From: Agromyces ramosus
GTDB taxonomy: Bacteria; Actinomycetota; Actinomycetes; Actinomycetales; Microbacteriaceae
Direction: 5' to 3'
Assembly (NCBI RefSeq): GCF_004216665.1
Contig: NZ_SGWY01000001.1
Coordinates: 1-64,000 of the forward strand
Length of the DNA: 64,000 nt
Shown here: positions 21,536 through 30,579 of the stretch, in pieces
How positions within the stretch are numbered: the stretch's first letter is position 1
Layout of the letters: every line of letters begins with the position of its first letter
Notes under the pieces: generated by a model
What the model saw: only the letters and a program-made list of their open reading frames with translations
Told to the model about the DNA's origin: nothing
Database searches by the model: none
Made by a program: the position numbers and the translations under genes

Positions 21536-21542
21536 TAGTCTA
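21536..21542. promoter_or_regulatory. Overlapping divergent -10 elements of infC and the DUF1844 gene
   Basis: The 7 bases TAGTCTA contain TAGTCT on the plus strand (21536-21541, 8 nt before the ATG at 21550) and TAGACT on the minus strand (21542-21537, serving infC). The two polymerase sites share five bases and must exclude each other. Confidence 0.5.
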
Positions 21543-21549
21543 ACAGAGG

Positions 21550-21906
21550 ATGTCTGTGAGCAACAGTTCAGACGAGTCCACCGTCGAGGGCGCCACCCGC
21601 GACATCGCCGAGGTCCCCGCGGTCGAGATCATCACGACCGCCGCCGTGCACCTCATGAGCGCCGCCGCCGTGAAGGTCGGGCTCGCCGACGACCCCGGCC
21701 AGCAGGTCGACCTCGACGAGGCCCGCAAGCTCATCAACGCCCTCGCCGGCCTCATCACCGCCGGCGCGCCCGAGATCAGCGACATGCACGCCCGCTCCCT
21801 GCGCGACGGCCTGCGGTCGCTGCAGCTCGCGTTCCGCGAGGCATCCGTCGTCCCCGACCCGATCGGCCACGGACCCGGCGAGAAGTGGACCGGCCCTGTC
21901 ACCTAG
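21550..21906 (+). CDS. DUF1844 family protein
   Basis: 118-aa soluble protein of unknown function, commonly found divergent from infC in actinobacteria. The core EIITTAAVHLMSAAAVKVGLAD with DLDEARKLINALAGLI resembles DUF1844. A roughly 20-residue acidic N-terminus precedes it. The start at 21550 lies 8 nt after a -10 hexamer, and there is no convincing Shine-Dalgarno, so it is probably leaderless. It ends 15 nt before the convergent nei2 stop. Confidence 0.85.
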   Translation: MSVSNSSDESTVEGATRDIAEVPAVEIITTAAVHLMSAAAVKVGLADDPGQQVDLDEARKLINALAGLITAGAPEISDMHARSLRDGLRSLQLAFREASVVPDPIGHGPGEKWTGPVT

Positions 21907-21921
21907 TCGCGGGCGCGGCGC

Positions 21922-22698
21922 TCAGCGCTGGCAGTTCGGGCACCACCAGGTGTCGCGCAGCTCGAGCTCGTTGCGGCCGAGTCGGCCGTGCTCGATGCGC
22001 GTGCCGCAGCGGCGGCACGGCTGGCCCCCGCGCGAGTAGACCCAGAGGCGCTCGCCACGGCGGTCGTTGCCGGTCGTCACGCGGGAGATGCGGTCGCGAT
22101 TGGTGCGGATGACGCGGCTCGCGAGGTCGACGAGGGGCGGCAGCTCCACCTCGCCCGCCGGCCGGGTGGGGCGGATGCCGCGGAGGAAGCACAGCTCGTT
22201 GACGTAGACGTTCCCGAGCCCCGCGAGGTTGCGCTGCTCGCCGAGGGCCACGGCGATCGGGGCCCCGGGCGCCGCGGCGAGGCGCCGGACGGCCTCGTCG
22301 GCATCCCAGTCGGGACCGAGCAGGTCGGGACCGAGGTACCCGAGGCGATCGGCCTCCTCCACGGCGGGGAACACCTCCAGCAGCCCGAGGTCGAAGCCGA
22401 CCGCGACAGCGGCCGGCGTCTCGATGACGACGCGCGCCTGCCAACCCGGGCGGTGCCATCGCTCCCCCGGGCGGTGCACCCGCCACTCGCCCTCCATCTT
22501 CAGGTGCGAGTGCACGACCTCGTCGCCGATGCGCATGAGCAGGTGCTTCCCGCGGCTGGCGACCGATCGGATCACCTCGCCCGACAGGTCGACGGTCGCG
22601 TAGGTTGGCACCCGGAAGTCGCTCGTCGTCACCACCTGCCCGGCCAGTGCCGCATCGAGTCGGCGCGCGGACTGGTAGACGGTGTCACCTTCGGGCAT
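21922..22698 (-). CDS. nei2: Fpg/Nei-family DNA glycosylase (Nei2-like)
   Basis: 258-aa base-excision repair glycosylase/AP lyase for oxidised bases. The mature N-terminus PEGDTVYQSARRL supplies the catalytic Pro and Glu. The H2TH region includes LGNVYVNELCFLRGIRPTRP, and the C-terminal zinc finger has CRRCGT and CPNC. Its start overlaps the end of lhr by 14 nt, so the two are translationally coupled. In mycobacteria nei2 is likewise paired with lhr. The PEGDTV N-terminus fits the Nei2 group rather than Fpg (PELPEVE). Confidence 0.92.
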   Translation of the reverse strand: MPEGDTVYQSARRLDAALAGQVVTTSDFRVPTYATVDLSGEVIRSVASRGKHLLMRIGDEVVHSHLKMEGEWRVHRPGERWHRPGWQARVVIETPAAVAVGFDLGLLEVFPAVEEADRLGYLGPDLLGPDWDADEAVRRLAAAPGAPIAVALGEQRNLAGLGNVYVNELCFLRGIRPTRPAGEVELPPLVDLASRVIRTNRDRISRVTTGNDRRGERLWVYSRGGQPCRRCGTRIEHGRLGRNELELRDTWWCPNCQR

Positions 22699-25600
22699 CG
22701 AACCGGAGCCCTCTCGGCGTCTCGCGGAACCCGGCGGCGCGCAGCGGCGGATCGAGCACCGAGCCGTACACGCCCTGGCCGTTCACGGTCTCGATGCGCA
22801 GCTTGGGCGATCCGGCACGCACGAGCGCGTCGGCGAGCGCGGCCGCCGCGGCGATGAGCGTGTCGGCGTCGTCGGTGAAGACCAGGGTGGTGCGGCCGCC
22901 GCGCTCGAGGTAGAACACCGCCTCGCCGTCGACGATGGCGACGAACGCACCCGCCTTGCGCGCCGGCCGATGACCGCCGTCGGACGTCTCGGGCCACTCG
23001 AGCGCGGCACCGAACGGATTCGCGGGATCCGTCGCAGCCAGCGCGATCGCGTGGTCGTGCGTGGCGCTCCGCAGTCGGTCGACGGCCGCGGTGGAGGCGA
23101 ACTGGGCGCCGCCCTGTCCGTCGATGAAGTAGCCGCGCCGCACCCGACCCGTCTCCTCGAAACCCGAGAGCGCCCGGTACGCGAGGGCGAAGCCGCCGAG
23201 CACGCCCTCGGCCACGACCGAGCCGCGCGTGACCACGCCATAGCGCTCGAGCAGCGTCTCGCCGAGCGCGTGCGCGCGCGGGGTCGCCGCGGAGCTCGCG
23301 AGCGGCAGCACGGCCCAGCGGCCCGCCACCTTCGGCGGGTTCGCCCGCGCCGTCGCCGCCCGGCCGGACTGCACGCTCGCGGCGAGCACCCGCCGCGACA
23401 GCGACCCGCCGCGGAGCCGGGCGCGCGGCGTGGCCGGTGCGGTCTTGTGCGCCCCGCGGCCGGCGACGAGCCCTCGCACGGGCGCGAAGGTGTCGTTGGT
23501 CACGAGCCCCGCCCAGGCGAGGCGCCACAGCGCCTCGATGACGGGCTGCTCGTCGGTCGCGCCAACCGCCTCGACGAGCTGCCGGAAGAAGTAGCCGCCT
23601 CCGCCGCCGAGCGTGGCGAGCAGCTCGGTCTCGAGCGGGTCGAGCGGTGCAGCGGCGGGGGCGGGAAGGGTGAGCTCGGCCGTGTCGGCCAGGTGCAGGC
23701 TCACCCAGCCGTCGTCGCCCGCGAGCGATCCCTGCCCGGCCCACACCACCTCGCCCGAGGCGGTGAGCTCGTCGAGCATTGCGGGCCGGTAGTCGGCCAC
23801 CCGCGCGGGCAGCACGAACGACTCCCATGCCGAGGCCGGGATGCGGGCACCCTCGAGCTGCTCGATCACCGCGGCGACGCCGTCGACGCCCCGCAGGCGA
23901 CCCCCGACGTGCTGCCACTCGGGCAGGAACCGGGCGTACTCGCGCGGCGCCACGGGCTCGACCTCGTTGCGCAGGGCGGCGAGCGACCGCCGCCGGATGC
24001 GCCGGAGCACCTCGCTGTCGCACCACTCCGCACCCGCGCCGTGAGGGAGGAACTCCCCCTCGACGACCCGGCGCTCGCCCGCGAGCCGGCCGAGTGCCGA
24101 GGCGGCGATGACCTGGCCGATGCCGAACCTCGCGGCCACGGCGTGCGCGGTGAACGGGCCGTGGGTGCGGGCGTAGCGGCTCACGAGGTCGCCGAGCGGA
24201 TCGCGCACAGGCTCGCCGAACACCTCGGGCAGGCCCGGCGGGATCGGCACGCCGAGCGCATCGCGCAGCCGGCTCAGGTCTTCGACGGCCGCTAACCACG
24301 CCGTGCCGGCGAATCGCACCTGCGCGATGCGTCGTGCGTCGGCGAGCGCGGCGAGCGTCGACGCGGCGTCGGTGGTGTCGTCGGTGCGCTCGGCGACCTC
24401 ATCGGCCGTGAGGGGCCCGAGCTCGCGGAGCAGGTCGGCGACTCCCTCCTCGCCGCGAGCGGCGCGCTCGGGAACGAGTCGCTGCAGCATCCGCTCGGTC
24501 TCGGCCACGACCTCGGGGTCGAGCAGCTCCCGCAGCTCGACCGTGCCGAGCAGCTCCGCCAGCAGCGCCGGGTCGAGCGACAGCGCCGCCGCGCGGCGCT
24601 CGGCGAGCGGCGCGTCGCCCTCGTACATGAAGGCGCCGACGTAGCCGAACAGCAGGCTCGAGGCGAAGGGGCTCGCGGTCTCGGTGGTGACCTCGACGAA
24701 CCGCACCTCGCGGGCGCCGATGCGCTCGGTGAGACGGGTGAGCGCCGGCAGGTCGTAGACGTCCTGCAGGCACTCGCGAACCGCTTCGAGCACGATCGGG
24801 AAGTCGGGGAAGTCGCGCGCGACCTCGAGGAGCTGCGACGCGCGCTGCCGCTGCTGCCAGAGCGGTGAGCGCCGGCCGGGGTTGAGCCGCGGCAGCAGCA
24901 GCGCCCGCGCCGCGCACTCGCGGAACCTCGACGCGAACAGCGCGGAGTCGCCGACGCGCAGCGTGACGAGCTCGGCGAGCTCGGCCGGCTCGAACGTGAA
25001 CAGCTCGGCGCCGGGCGGGTCGTCGGACGTGTCGGGCATGCGCAGCACGATGCCGTCGTCGCTCGCGACCGCGTTGGCGTCGACGCCGAACCGCTCCTGC
25101 ACCCGCGCCCCCGCGGCGAGCGCCCACGGCGCGTGGACGCGCATGCCGTACGGCGAGTGCAGCACGATGCGCCAGTCGCCGAGCTCGTCGCGGAACCGCT
25201 CGACGACGAGGCTGGTGGCGTCGGGCACCACCCGCGTCGCCGCCCGCTGGTCGTCGACGAAGGCCACGAGGTTGGATGCCGCGCGCTCGTCGAGGCCCGC
25301 CGCGCGCGCTCTGGCGCGGCCCGCCTCGGGCGAGGAGTTGGCGATCTCGGTGATGAAGCCGCCGATCGCCTCGCCGAGCTCCGCCGGACGGCCGATGCCG
25401 TCGCCCTTCCAGAAGGGGAGCCGACCCGGCTCGCCGAACGCCGGCGCCACGAGCACGCGATCGTGCGTGATCTCCTGGATGCGCCAGCTCGTCGCGCCGA
25501 GCGCGAAGACGTCGCCGACGCGCGACTCGTAGACCATCTCCTCGTCGAGCTCGCCGACGCGCCGGCCCGGCCCGGCCTCGCCGATCATGAAGACGCCGAA

Positions 25601-27241
25601 CAGGCCGCGGTCGGGAATCGTTCCGCCGCTCGTCACCGCCAGGCGCTGCGCACCGCGACGGCCGACGATGGTGCCGGCGTCGCGATCCCAGACGATGCGC
25701 GGGCGGAGGTCGCCGAACCGGTCGGAGGGGTAGCGCCCGGCGAGCAGGTCGAGGGTCGCGTCGAAGACCGAGCGCGGCAGCGTGGCGAAGGATGCCGCCC
25801 GGCGGACGAGCTCGAACCACTCCTCGACGTCCCACTCGTCGACCGCGGCGGCCGCGATGGTCTGCTGCGCGAGCACGTCGAGCGGGTTCGTCGGCACGCG
25901 CATCGCCTCGATCGCGCCCGCGACCATGCGCTCGGCCACCACCGTGGAGTGGAGCAGGTCGGCGCGGTGCTTGGGGAACACGACGCCCTTCGAGACCTGG
26001 CCCACCTGGTGGCCGGCTCGGCCGATGCGCTGGAGCCCGCTGGCGACGGACGGCGGCGACTCGACCTGCATGACGAGGTCGACCGCGCCCATGTCGATGC
26101 CGAGCTCGAGGCTCGACGTCGCCACCACGCAGCGCAGCCTGCCGGCCTTGAGGTCGGCCTCGACGAGGGCGCGCTCCTCCTTGCTGACGGAACCGTGGTG
26201 GGAACGGGCCAGCACCGGCTCGGCGCCCCCGGTGATCCCGGATGCACCGACGGCCTCGGCCGGAGGTCGCCGCGCCGGCAGGACGCCGTCGCCCGGATCG
26301 GCCGGCGGAAGGAACCCGTCGCCCGCCGGGACCGCCACCGGTTCGGCCTGCCGCTCGGCCCAGAGCTCGTTGAGGCGTGCGGTGAGCCGCTCGGCGAGGC
26401 GCCGCGAGTTCGCGAACACGATCGTGGAGCGGTGCGCCAGCACCTCGTCGAGGATGGCGGCCTCGACGTGCGGCCACACCGATCCCGACCCCGACTCGGT
26501 GGCGAGGTCGGACAGGTCGTCGACCGGCACCGTGACGCGGATGTCGAACCGCTTGCCGCTCGGCGGCGCGACGATGCTCACCGGCCTCGTGCCGGCGAGG
26601 AAGCGCGCCACCTCCTCGCGGGGTCGCACCGTGGCGGACAGCCCGATGCGCTGCACCGGCGCTGCGGTGAGCTCGTCGAGACGCTCGAGCGACAGGGCGA
26701 GGTGCGCGCCCCGCTTGGTGCCGGCGAGTGCGTGGATCTCGTCGACGATCACGGTCTCGACGCCGCGCAGGGTCTCGCGGGCGGCGGAGGTGAGCATGAG
26801 GAACAGCGACTCGGGCGTCGTGATGAGGATCTCGGGCGGATGCGCCACGAGCGAGCGGCGCTCGGCCGGCAGCGTGTCGCCCGACCGGACGCCGACGCTC
26901 ACCTCGGGTACCTCGAGGCCGTGGGCCGCCGCCGTGCGGGCGATGCCGACGAGCGGTGCGCGCAGGTTGCGCTCGACGTCGACGCCGAGCGCCTTCAGCG
27001 GCGAGAGGTACACCACCTTCGTGCCCGACGTCTCGGCATCCGCCCCGGATGCGTGCAGCCGGTCGATGGCCCAGAGGAACGCCGCCAGCGTCTTGCCCGA
27101 GCCCGTCGGCGCGACCACCAGCGCGTGCTCGCCGCGGGCGATGGCCTGCCAGGCCTCGCGCTGCACGCTCGTGGGCTCGGTGAAGGACTCGGTGAACCAC
27201 GCCCGGGTCGCGGGCGAGAACGCGTCCAACGCCTCGGCCAT
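22685..27241 (-). CDS. lhr: Lhr-type ATP-dependent DNA helicase
   Basis: 1518-aa superfamily 2 helicase of the Lhr class, which moves 3'-5' on single-stranded DNA and unwinds DNA/RNA hybrids (family knowledge). Walker A APTGSGKT (near residue 45), DEIH-type motif II (VDEIHALAGTKRGAH), SATVRP motif III, and motif VI QRIGRAGHQVGQVSKG are intact. The long C-terminal third is the Lhr-specific winged-helix and accessory region. ATG 27241 follows GGAGGC at the right distance; the longer in-frame ATG at 27361 reaches into the next gene. No SOS box is seen upstream. Confidence 0.95.
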   Translation of the reverse strand: MAEALDAFSPATRAWFTESFTEPTSVQREAWQAIARGEHALVVAPTGSGKTLAAFLWAIDRLHASGADAETSGTKVVYLSPLKALGVDVERNLRAPLVGIARTAAAHGLEVPEVSVGVRSGDTLPAERRSLVAHPPEILITTPESLFLMLTSAARETLRGVETVIVDEIHALAGTKRGAHLALSLERLDELTAAPVQRIGLSATVRPREEVARFLAGTRPVSIVAPPSGKRFDIRVTVPVDDLSDLATESGSGSVWPHVEAAILDEVLAHRSTIVFANSRRLAERLTARLNELWAERQAEPVAVPAGDGFLPPADPGDGVLPARRPPAEAVGASGITGGAEPVLARSHHGSVSKEERALVEADLKAGRLRCVVATSSLELGIDMGAVDLVMQVESPPSVASGLQRIGRAGHQVGQVSKGVVFPKHRADLLHSTVVAERMVAGAIEAMRVPTNPLDVLAQQTIAAAAVDEWDVEEWFELVRRAASFATLPRSVFDATLDLLAGRYPSDRFGDLRPRIVWDRDAGTIVGRRGAQRLAVTSGGTIPDRGLFGVFMIGEAGPGRRVGELDEEMVYESRVGDVFALGATSWRIQEITHDRVLVAPAFGEPGRLPFWKGDGIGRPAELGEAIGGFITEIANSSPEAGRARARAAGLDERAASNLVAFVDDQRAATRVVPDATSLVVERFRDELGDWRIVLHSPYGMRVHAPWALAAGARVQERFGVDANAVASDDGIVLRMPDTSDDPPGAELFTFEPAELAELVTLRVGDSALFASRFRECAARALLLPRLNPGRRSPLWQQRQRASQLLEVARDFPDFPIVLEAVRECLQDVYDLPALTRLTERIGAREVRFVEVTTETASPFASSLLFGYVGAFMYEGDAPLAERRAAALSLDPALLAELLGTVELRELLDPEVVAETERMLQRLVPERAARGEEGVADLLRELGPLTADEVAERTDDTTDAASTLAALADARRIAQVRFAGTAWLAAVEDLSRLRDALGVPIPPGLPEVFGEPVRDPLGDLVSRYARTHGPFTAHAVAARFGIGQVIAASALGRLAGERRVVEGEFLPHGAGAEWCDSEVLRRIRRRSLAALRNEVEPVAPREYARFLPEWQHVGGRLRGVDGVAAVIEQLEGARIPASAWESFVLPARVADYRPAMLDELTASGEVVWAGQGSLAGDDGWVSLHLADTAELTLPAPAAAPLDPLETELLATLGGGGGYFFRQLVEAVGATDEQPVIEALWRLAWAGLVTNDTFAPVRGLVAGRGAHKTAPATPRARLRGGSLSRRVLAASVQSGRAATARANPPKVAGRWAVLPLASSAATPRAHALGETLLERYGVVTRGSVVAEGVLGGFALAYRALSGFEETGRVRRGYFIDGQGGAQFASTAAVDRLRSATHDHAIALAATDPANPFGAALEWPETSDGGHRPARKAGAFVAIVDGEAVFYLERGGRTTLVFTDDADTLIAAAAALADALVRAGSPKLRIETVNGQGVYGSVLDPPLRAAGFRETPRGLRFDARR

Positions 27242-27287
27242 GCCTCCATTCAATCGGATGCCTCCGACGCTCGCGCCGGCTCCGCGT

Positions 27288-28703
27288 TCAGCGAACGCCC
27301 GCGCGCACGTCGGCGAGCGCCCGCGCGACGGCGTCGACCGTGCGGCGCGCCTGCGCGGCATCCGTCTGCCAGTTGCTCACCGAGAACCGCACGACCGCTC
27401 GGTCGTGCCATCGCGACGTCATGGCGAGCACCTCGCCCTCGTGCCACAGTCGCTCGCTGAGCGCCTCCGTCGCGGCGTCGTCCTCGAGGGCGATGCACAC
27501 CTGGGTGAACACGACGTCGTTGAGCACCTCGACGCCGGACAGCTCGGCGACGCCGTCGGCGATCCTGCTCGCGGCATCCGCCAGCCGTTCGATGAGCGCC
27601 GCCACCCCGGTGCGGCCGAGCGAGCGCAGCACCGCCCAGGTCGGCAGGCCGCGCGCGCGGCGCGAGAGCTCCGGGACCTTCTCCTGCGGGTCCGCGCCCA
27701 CCTCGGTGGCCTGCAGGTAGCTCGCCTGCACCCCGAGCGCGGTGTGCATCGGGCGGCCGTCGGCGACGATCGCGAGCCCGCAGTCGTACGGCACGCTGAG
27801 CGTCTTGTGCGCGTCGGTCGACCAGGAGTCGGCGGCGTCGATCCCGGCGGTGAGGTGCCGGAGTCGGGGCGACGCCGCGGCCCACAGGCCGAACGCGCCG
27901 TCGACGTGCACCCACGCCCCTGCCTCGTGGGCCGCCGCGATCGCGGCGCCGAAGTCGTCGAACGCGCCCGAGTGGATGTTCCCCGCCTGCAGCAGCACGA
28001 TCGCCGGCCCGCTGCCCGCCGCCAGCGTCTCGCGCAGCGCATCGACCCGGATCCGGCCCTGTTCGTCGCTCGGCACCGCGATCGGGGTGCCCAGCCCGAG
28101 GAAGCGACCCGCCAGGTCCACGGTGCCGTGCCGTTCCTCGCCCACGATGAAGCGGATGGCGGGACCACCCGCCAGGCCCGCGGTCTCGACGTCCCAGCCG
28201 GCGCGACGCATGACCTCGTCTCGTGCCGCGGCCATGCACGTGAACTGGGCCATGGTCGCGCCGGTCGCGAAGCCGACCTCGCTGCCGACCGGGAGGCCGA
28301 GCACGTCGACCACCCACTCGCCGGCGAGCTCCTCGGCCGCCACGACGCCGGGCGCGACGGTGCCGAGCGTCGCGTTCTGGTCCCACACGGACACGAGCCA
28401 GTCCGCCGCGAGCGCGACGGGTTGCGTGCCGCCGATCACCCAGCCGAAGAAGCGCGGCGAGCCCATCGCCATCAGACCCGGCTCCACGCCGTCCGCGAGT
28501 CGTTCGATCACCGAAGCAGCGGGCTCGCCGTGGTCGGGGAGGGACCGGCCGAGCCGGTCCTTCACCTCGTCGACGCCGAGCCGCGGGGGAATGGGGCGTT
28601 CGCGGATGCCCGACAGCCACGCACGGGCGTGCCGATCGGCGACGGCGAGCACCTCGTCGTAGGAGGACTCGGGGGCGGTTCGCCGGTCATTCGGCTCGAC
28701 CAT
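27288..28703 (-). CDS. PLP-dependent group II decarboxylase-like protein
   Basis: 471-aa fold type I PLP enzyme. The cofactor lysine lies in SWSTDAHKTLSVPYDCG (about residue 300), preceded by WVHVDGAFGLWAA, where the Asp binds the pyridine nitrogen. FGWVIGGTQPVALAADW resembles the N-terminal region of aromatic/glutamate decarboxylase-like proteins. The substrate is unknown; it could also be an aminotransferase-like or tyrosine/aspartate decarboxylase. It starts 83 nt after the secreted hydrolase and ends 46 nt before lhr. The ATG at 28703 has an AGGTG purine tract upstream. Confidence 0.82.
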   Translation of the reverse strand: MVEPNDRRTAPESSYDEVLAVADRHARAWLSGIRERPIPPRLGVDEVKDRLGRSLPDHGEPAASVIERLADGVEPGLMAMGSPRFFGWVIGGTQPVALAADWLVSVWDQNATLGTVAPGVVAAEELAGEWVVDVLGLPVGSEVGFATGATMAQFTCMAAARDEVMRRAGWDVETAGLAGGPAIRFIVGEERHGTVDLAGRFLGLGTPIAVPSDEQGRIRVDALRETLAAGSGPAIVLLQAGNIHSGAFDDFGAAIAAAHEAGAWVHVDGAFGLWAAASPRLRHLTAGIDAADSWSTDAHKTLSVPYDCGLAIVADGRPMHTALGVQASYLQATEVGADPQEKVPELSRRARGLPTWAVLRSLGRTGVAALIERLADAASRIADGVAELSGVEVLNDVVFTQVCIALEDDAATEALSERLWHEGEVLAMTSRWHDRAVVRFSVSNWQTDAAQARRTVDAVARALADVRAGVR

Positions 28704-28786
28704 GGGACACCTGGCTTCCGCGCGACGGGCGCGCCTTCTCGATTCTGCTCCGGCCGCTGCACACGGTCAACGCTGCGCCGACCCGG

Positions 28787-30313
28787 TCAGCACATCACGT
28801 CGGCGGCGGGCACGACGCCGTCCACCAGGTACTGCTCGACGGTGGCGTCCACGCACGCGTTGCCCTGGTTGAACGCGGTGTGGCCGTCGCCCTGCCGGGT
28901 GACGAGGATGCCGCTCTCGAGCTGCGATGCGACCGAGACCGCCCACTGGTACGGCGTCGACGGGTCGTTCGTGGTGCCGAGGACGAGGATGGGCGCCGCT
29001 CCGGGTGCGCTGACGGGGGCGGGCACCCGCTCCGAGGGGAACGGCCACGACAGGCAGGAGAGGTCGCTGTAGGCGAGGTAGGGCCCGAGGTGGGGCGCGG
29101 CATCCGCCAGCGCCCTGCCCTGCTCCTTCATCACGGCCACGTTGTTCTGCGCCGGGTAGTCGAGGCACCTGACCGCGCGCAGCGCCTCGAACAGGTTGCC
29201 CGTGTAGGAGCCGTCGGGCGAGCGGCCGTAGTACGCGTCGACGAGGGTCAGCGCGAACTCCGCCTGCCCGGCCAGGATCGTGGTGAAGAGCGTGTCGAGC
29301 GCGGGCCAGGTCTCGGCGTCGTAGAGGGGCGCCGCGATCGCGATCAGGAGGGTGTCCGCACCGACCGAGCGACCGTCGGTCGACGGGATCGGATTCTTCG
29401 AGACCGCATCGAGGAGGGCGCGCACCGTCGCCAGCGCCTCGTCGGGCGACCCCTGGAACGGGCACGTCGCCGCCGGGATGCACGCCCCGAGGTACGAACG
29501 GAGCGCCGTCTCGAGTCCCTGCGCCTGGGCGAGGGTGATCTGGGGCTCGCTGAGGCTCGGGTCGATCGCCCCGTCGAGCACCAGCCGCCCCACCTTGTCG
29601 GGAAAGGTTCCGGCATACACGGTTCCGAGGTACGCCCCGTACGAGTACCCGAGGTAGTCGAGCTGCTCCTCGCCGAGGACGGCGCGCAGCATGTCGAGGT
29701 CGCGGGCGGCGCTCACGGTGTCGACATTGGCGAGCAGTGCGCCCGTGTTCGCGAGGCACGCCTGCCCGAGCGAGTGCGTGAGCTCGTTCTGCCCCGTGAT
29801 CCACGAGTTGCTCCCGCGCGAGCCCGGCGGGATCCCGTACAGGATGCTGTCGAGCTCCGCCGGCTCGAGGCATTCGACGGCGGTCGAGCGCCCCACGCCG
29901 CGGGGATCGAAGCCGACGATGTCGTAGCGGTCCTGCACGGCCCCGGTCACCGCGACGTCGACGGACTCGGCCACGACGTCGTACCCGGATACCCCGGGGC
30001 CACCCGGGTTCACGAGCAGCGAGCCGACCTTGTCCTCCTTCGCAGGCTGGCGGATGAGCGCAAGCTCGATCTCGTCCGCCGACGGGTCGTCCCAGTCGAG
30101 GGGCGCTCGCGCCGTGGTGCAGAGGAAGTCGCCGCACTGGTCCCAGCGCAGGACCTGCGAGTAGTACGGCCGGAGTGCGGCGTCGACGTCCTCGGGGATC
30201 GGCGTCGATTCCTCGACGACGGGGAAGAACAACGAGAGTCCGCATCCGCTCGCCGTCGCGGCCAGCACGAGCGCCATCGCGGTCGCCAGCATCGACTTCG
30301 GTGCGCGTTCCAT
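28787..30313 (-). CDS. Secreted alpha/beta-hydrolase, tripeptidyl aminopeptidase-like lipoprotein
   Basis: 508-aa extracellular enzyme. A signal peptide with lipobox LAATASGC (Cys at about 24) indicates membrane anchoring by lipid. The alpha/beta-hydrolase triad is visible: Ser in YLGYSYGAYLG, Asp in LVLGTTNDPSTPYQWA, and His in RQGDGHTAF. The oxyanion segment LLVNPGGPGVSGYD and the C-terminal TAP-like domain match Streptomyces tripeptidyl aminopeptidase relatives. Eight or more cysteines probably form disulfides. ATG 30313 follows a GGGGGAC site. It is transcribed divergently from the Hsp70-like gene across a 266-nt region. Confidence 0.9.
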   Translation of the reverse strand: MERAPKSMLATAMALVLAATASGCGLSLFFPVVEESTPIPEDVDAALRPYYSQVLRWDQCGDFLCTTARAPLDWDDPSADEIELALIRQPAKEDKVGSLLVNPGGPGVSGYDVVAESVDVAVTGAVQDRYDIVGFDPRGVGRSTAVECLEPAELDSILYGIPPGSRGSNSWITGQNELTHSLGQACLANTGALLANVDTVSAARDLDMLRAVLGEEQLDYLGYSYGAYLGTVYAGTFPDKVGRLVLDGAIDPSLSEPQITLAQAQGLETALRSYLGACIPAATCPFQGSPDEALATVRALLDAVSKNPIPSTDGRSVGADTLLIAIAAPLYDAETWPALDTLFTTILAGQAEFALTLVDAYYGRSPDGSYTGNLFEALRAVRCLDYPAQNNVAVMKEQGRALADAAPHLGPYLAYSDLSCLSWPFPSERVPAPVSAPGAAPILVLGTTNDPSTPYQWAVSVASQLESGILVTRQGDGHTAFNQGNACVDATVEQYLVDGVVPAADVMC

Positions 30314-30418
30314 GATGTCCCCCAGTATGTGCGCGACGCCGCTCGGTCGCTCGGCCCTCGTTTTGGGGGTGCGCCCCGGTTCGGTCCGCGCACGGGCGCG
30401 CCGCCCAGAGATGGCGCG

Positions 30419-30440
30419 GAAACATGCTCGAAACATGCCT
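30419..30440. repeat. Tandem 11-bp repeat in the divergent region upstream of the Hsp70-like gene
   Basis: GAAACATGCTC (30419-30429) is followed at once by GAAACATGCCT (30430-30440). The period of 11 bp is about one helical turn. An operator is possible. Part of it (CGAAAC...CCTCGATG) recurs just upstream of iniB. Confidence 0.55.
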
Positions 30441-30473
30441 CGATGTACCCCGAAAGCGGGGTTCGGTGCACGG

Positions 30474-30512
30474 GGCAACCCGGTTGCCGCCACCCGGGGT
30501 ACGCGGGATACT
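30474..30512 (+). promoter_or_regulatory. Candidate promoter of the Hsp70-like gene with overlapping palindrome
   Basis: -35 TTGCCG (30484-30489), 17-nt spacer, -10 GATACT (30507-30512). A perfect 7-bp inverted repeat with a one-base centre (30474-30488) covers the upstream edge of the -35 and could be a repressor or activator site. Confidence 0.4.
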
Positions 30513-30579
30513 CGCCCCATTGGCGCATCTCCGACGCGTTGGAGGGCCGGGGAGCCATGCGTGAGGGGGCAAACTCATC

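Noticed and set aside
28704-28786. Small gene or promoter between the hydrolase and the PLP enzyme
   Set aside because: No frame with a ribosome site and no convincing -35/-10; cotranscription with the hydrolase is as likely.
25782-29072. Open frame of 1096 codons opposite lhr, the PLP enzyme and the hydrolase
   Set aside because: It spans three real minus-strand genes and their gaps without motifs; typical high-GC shadow.
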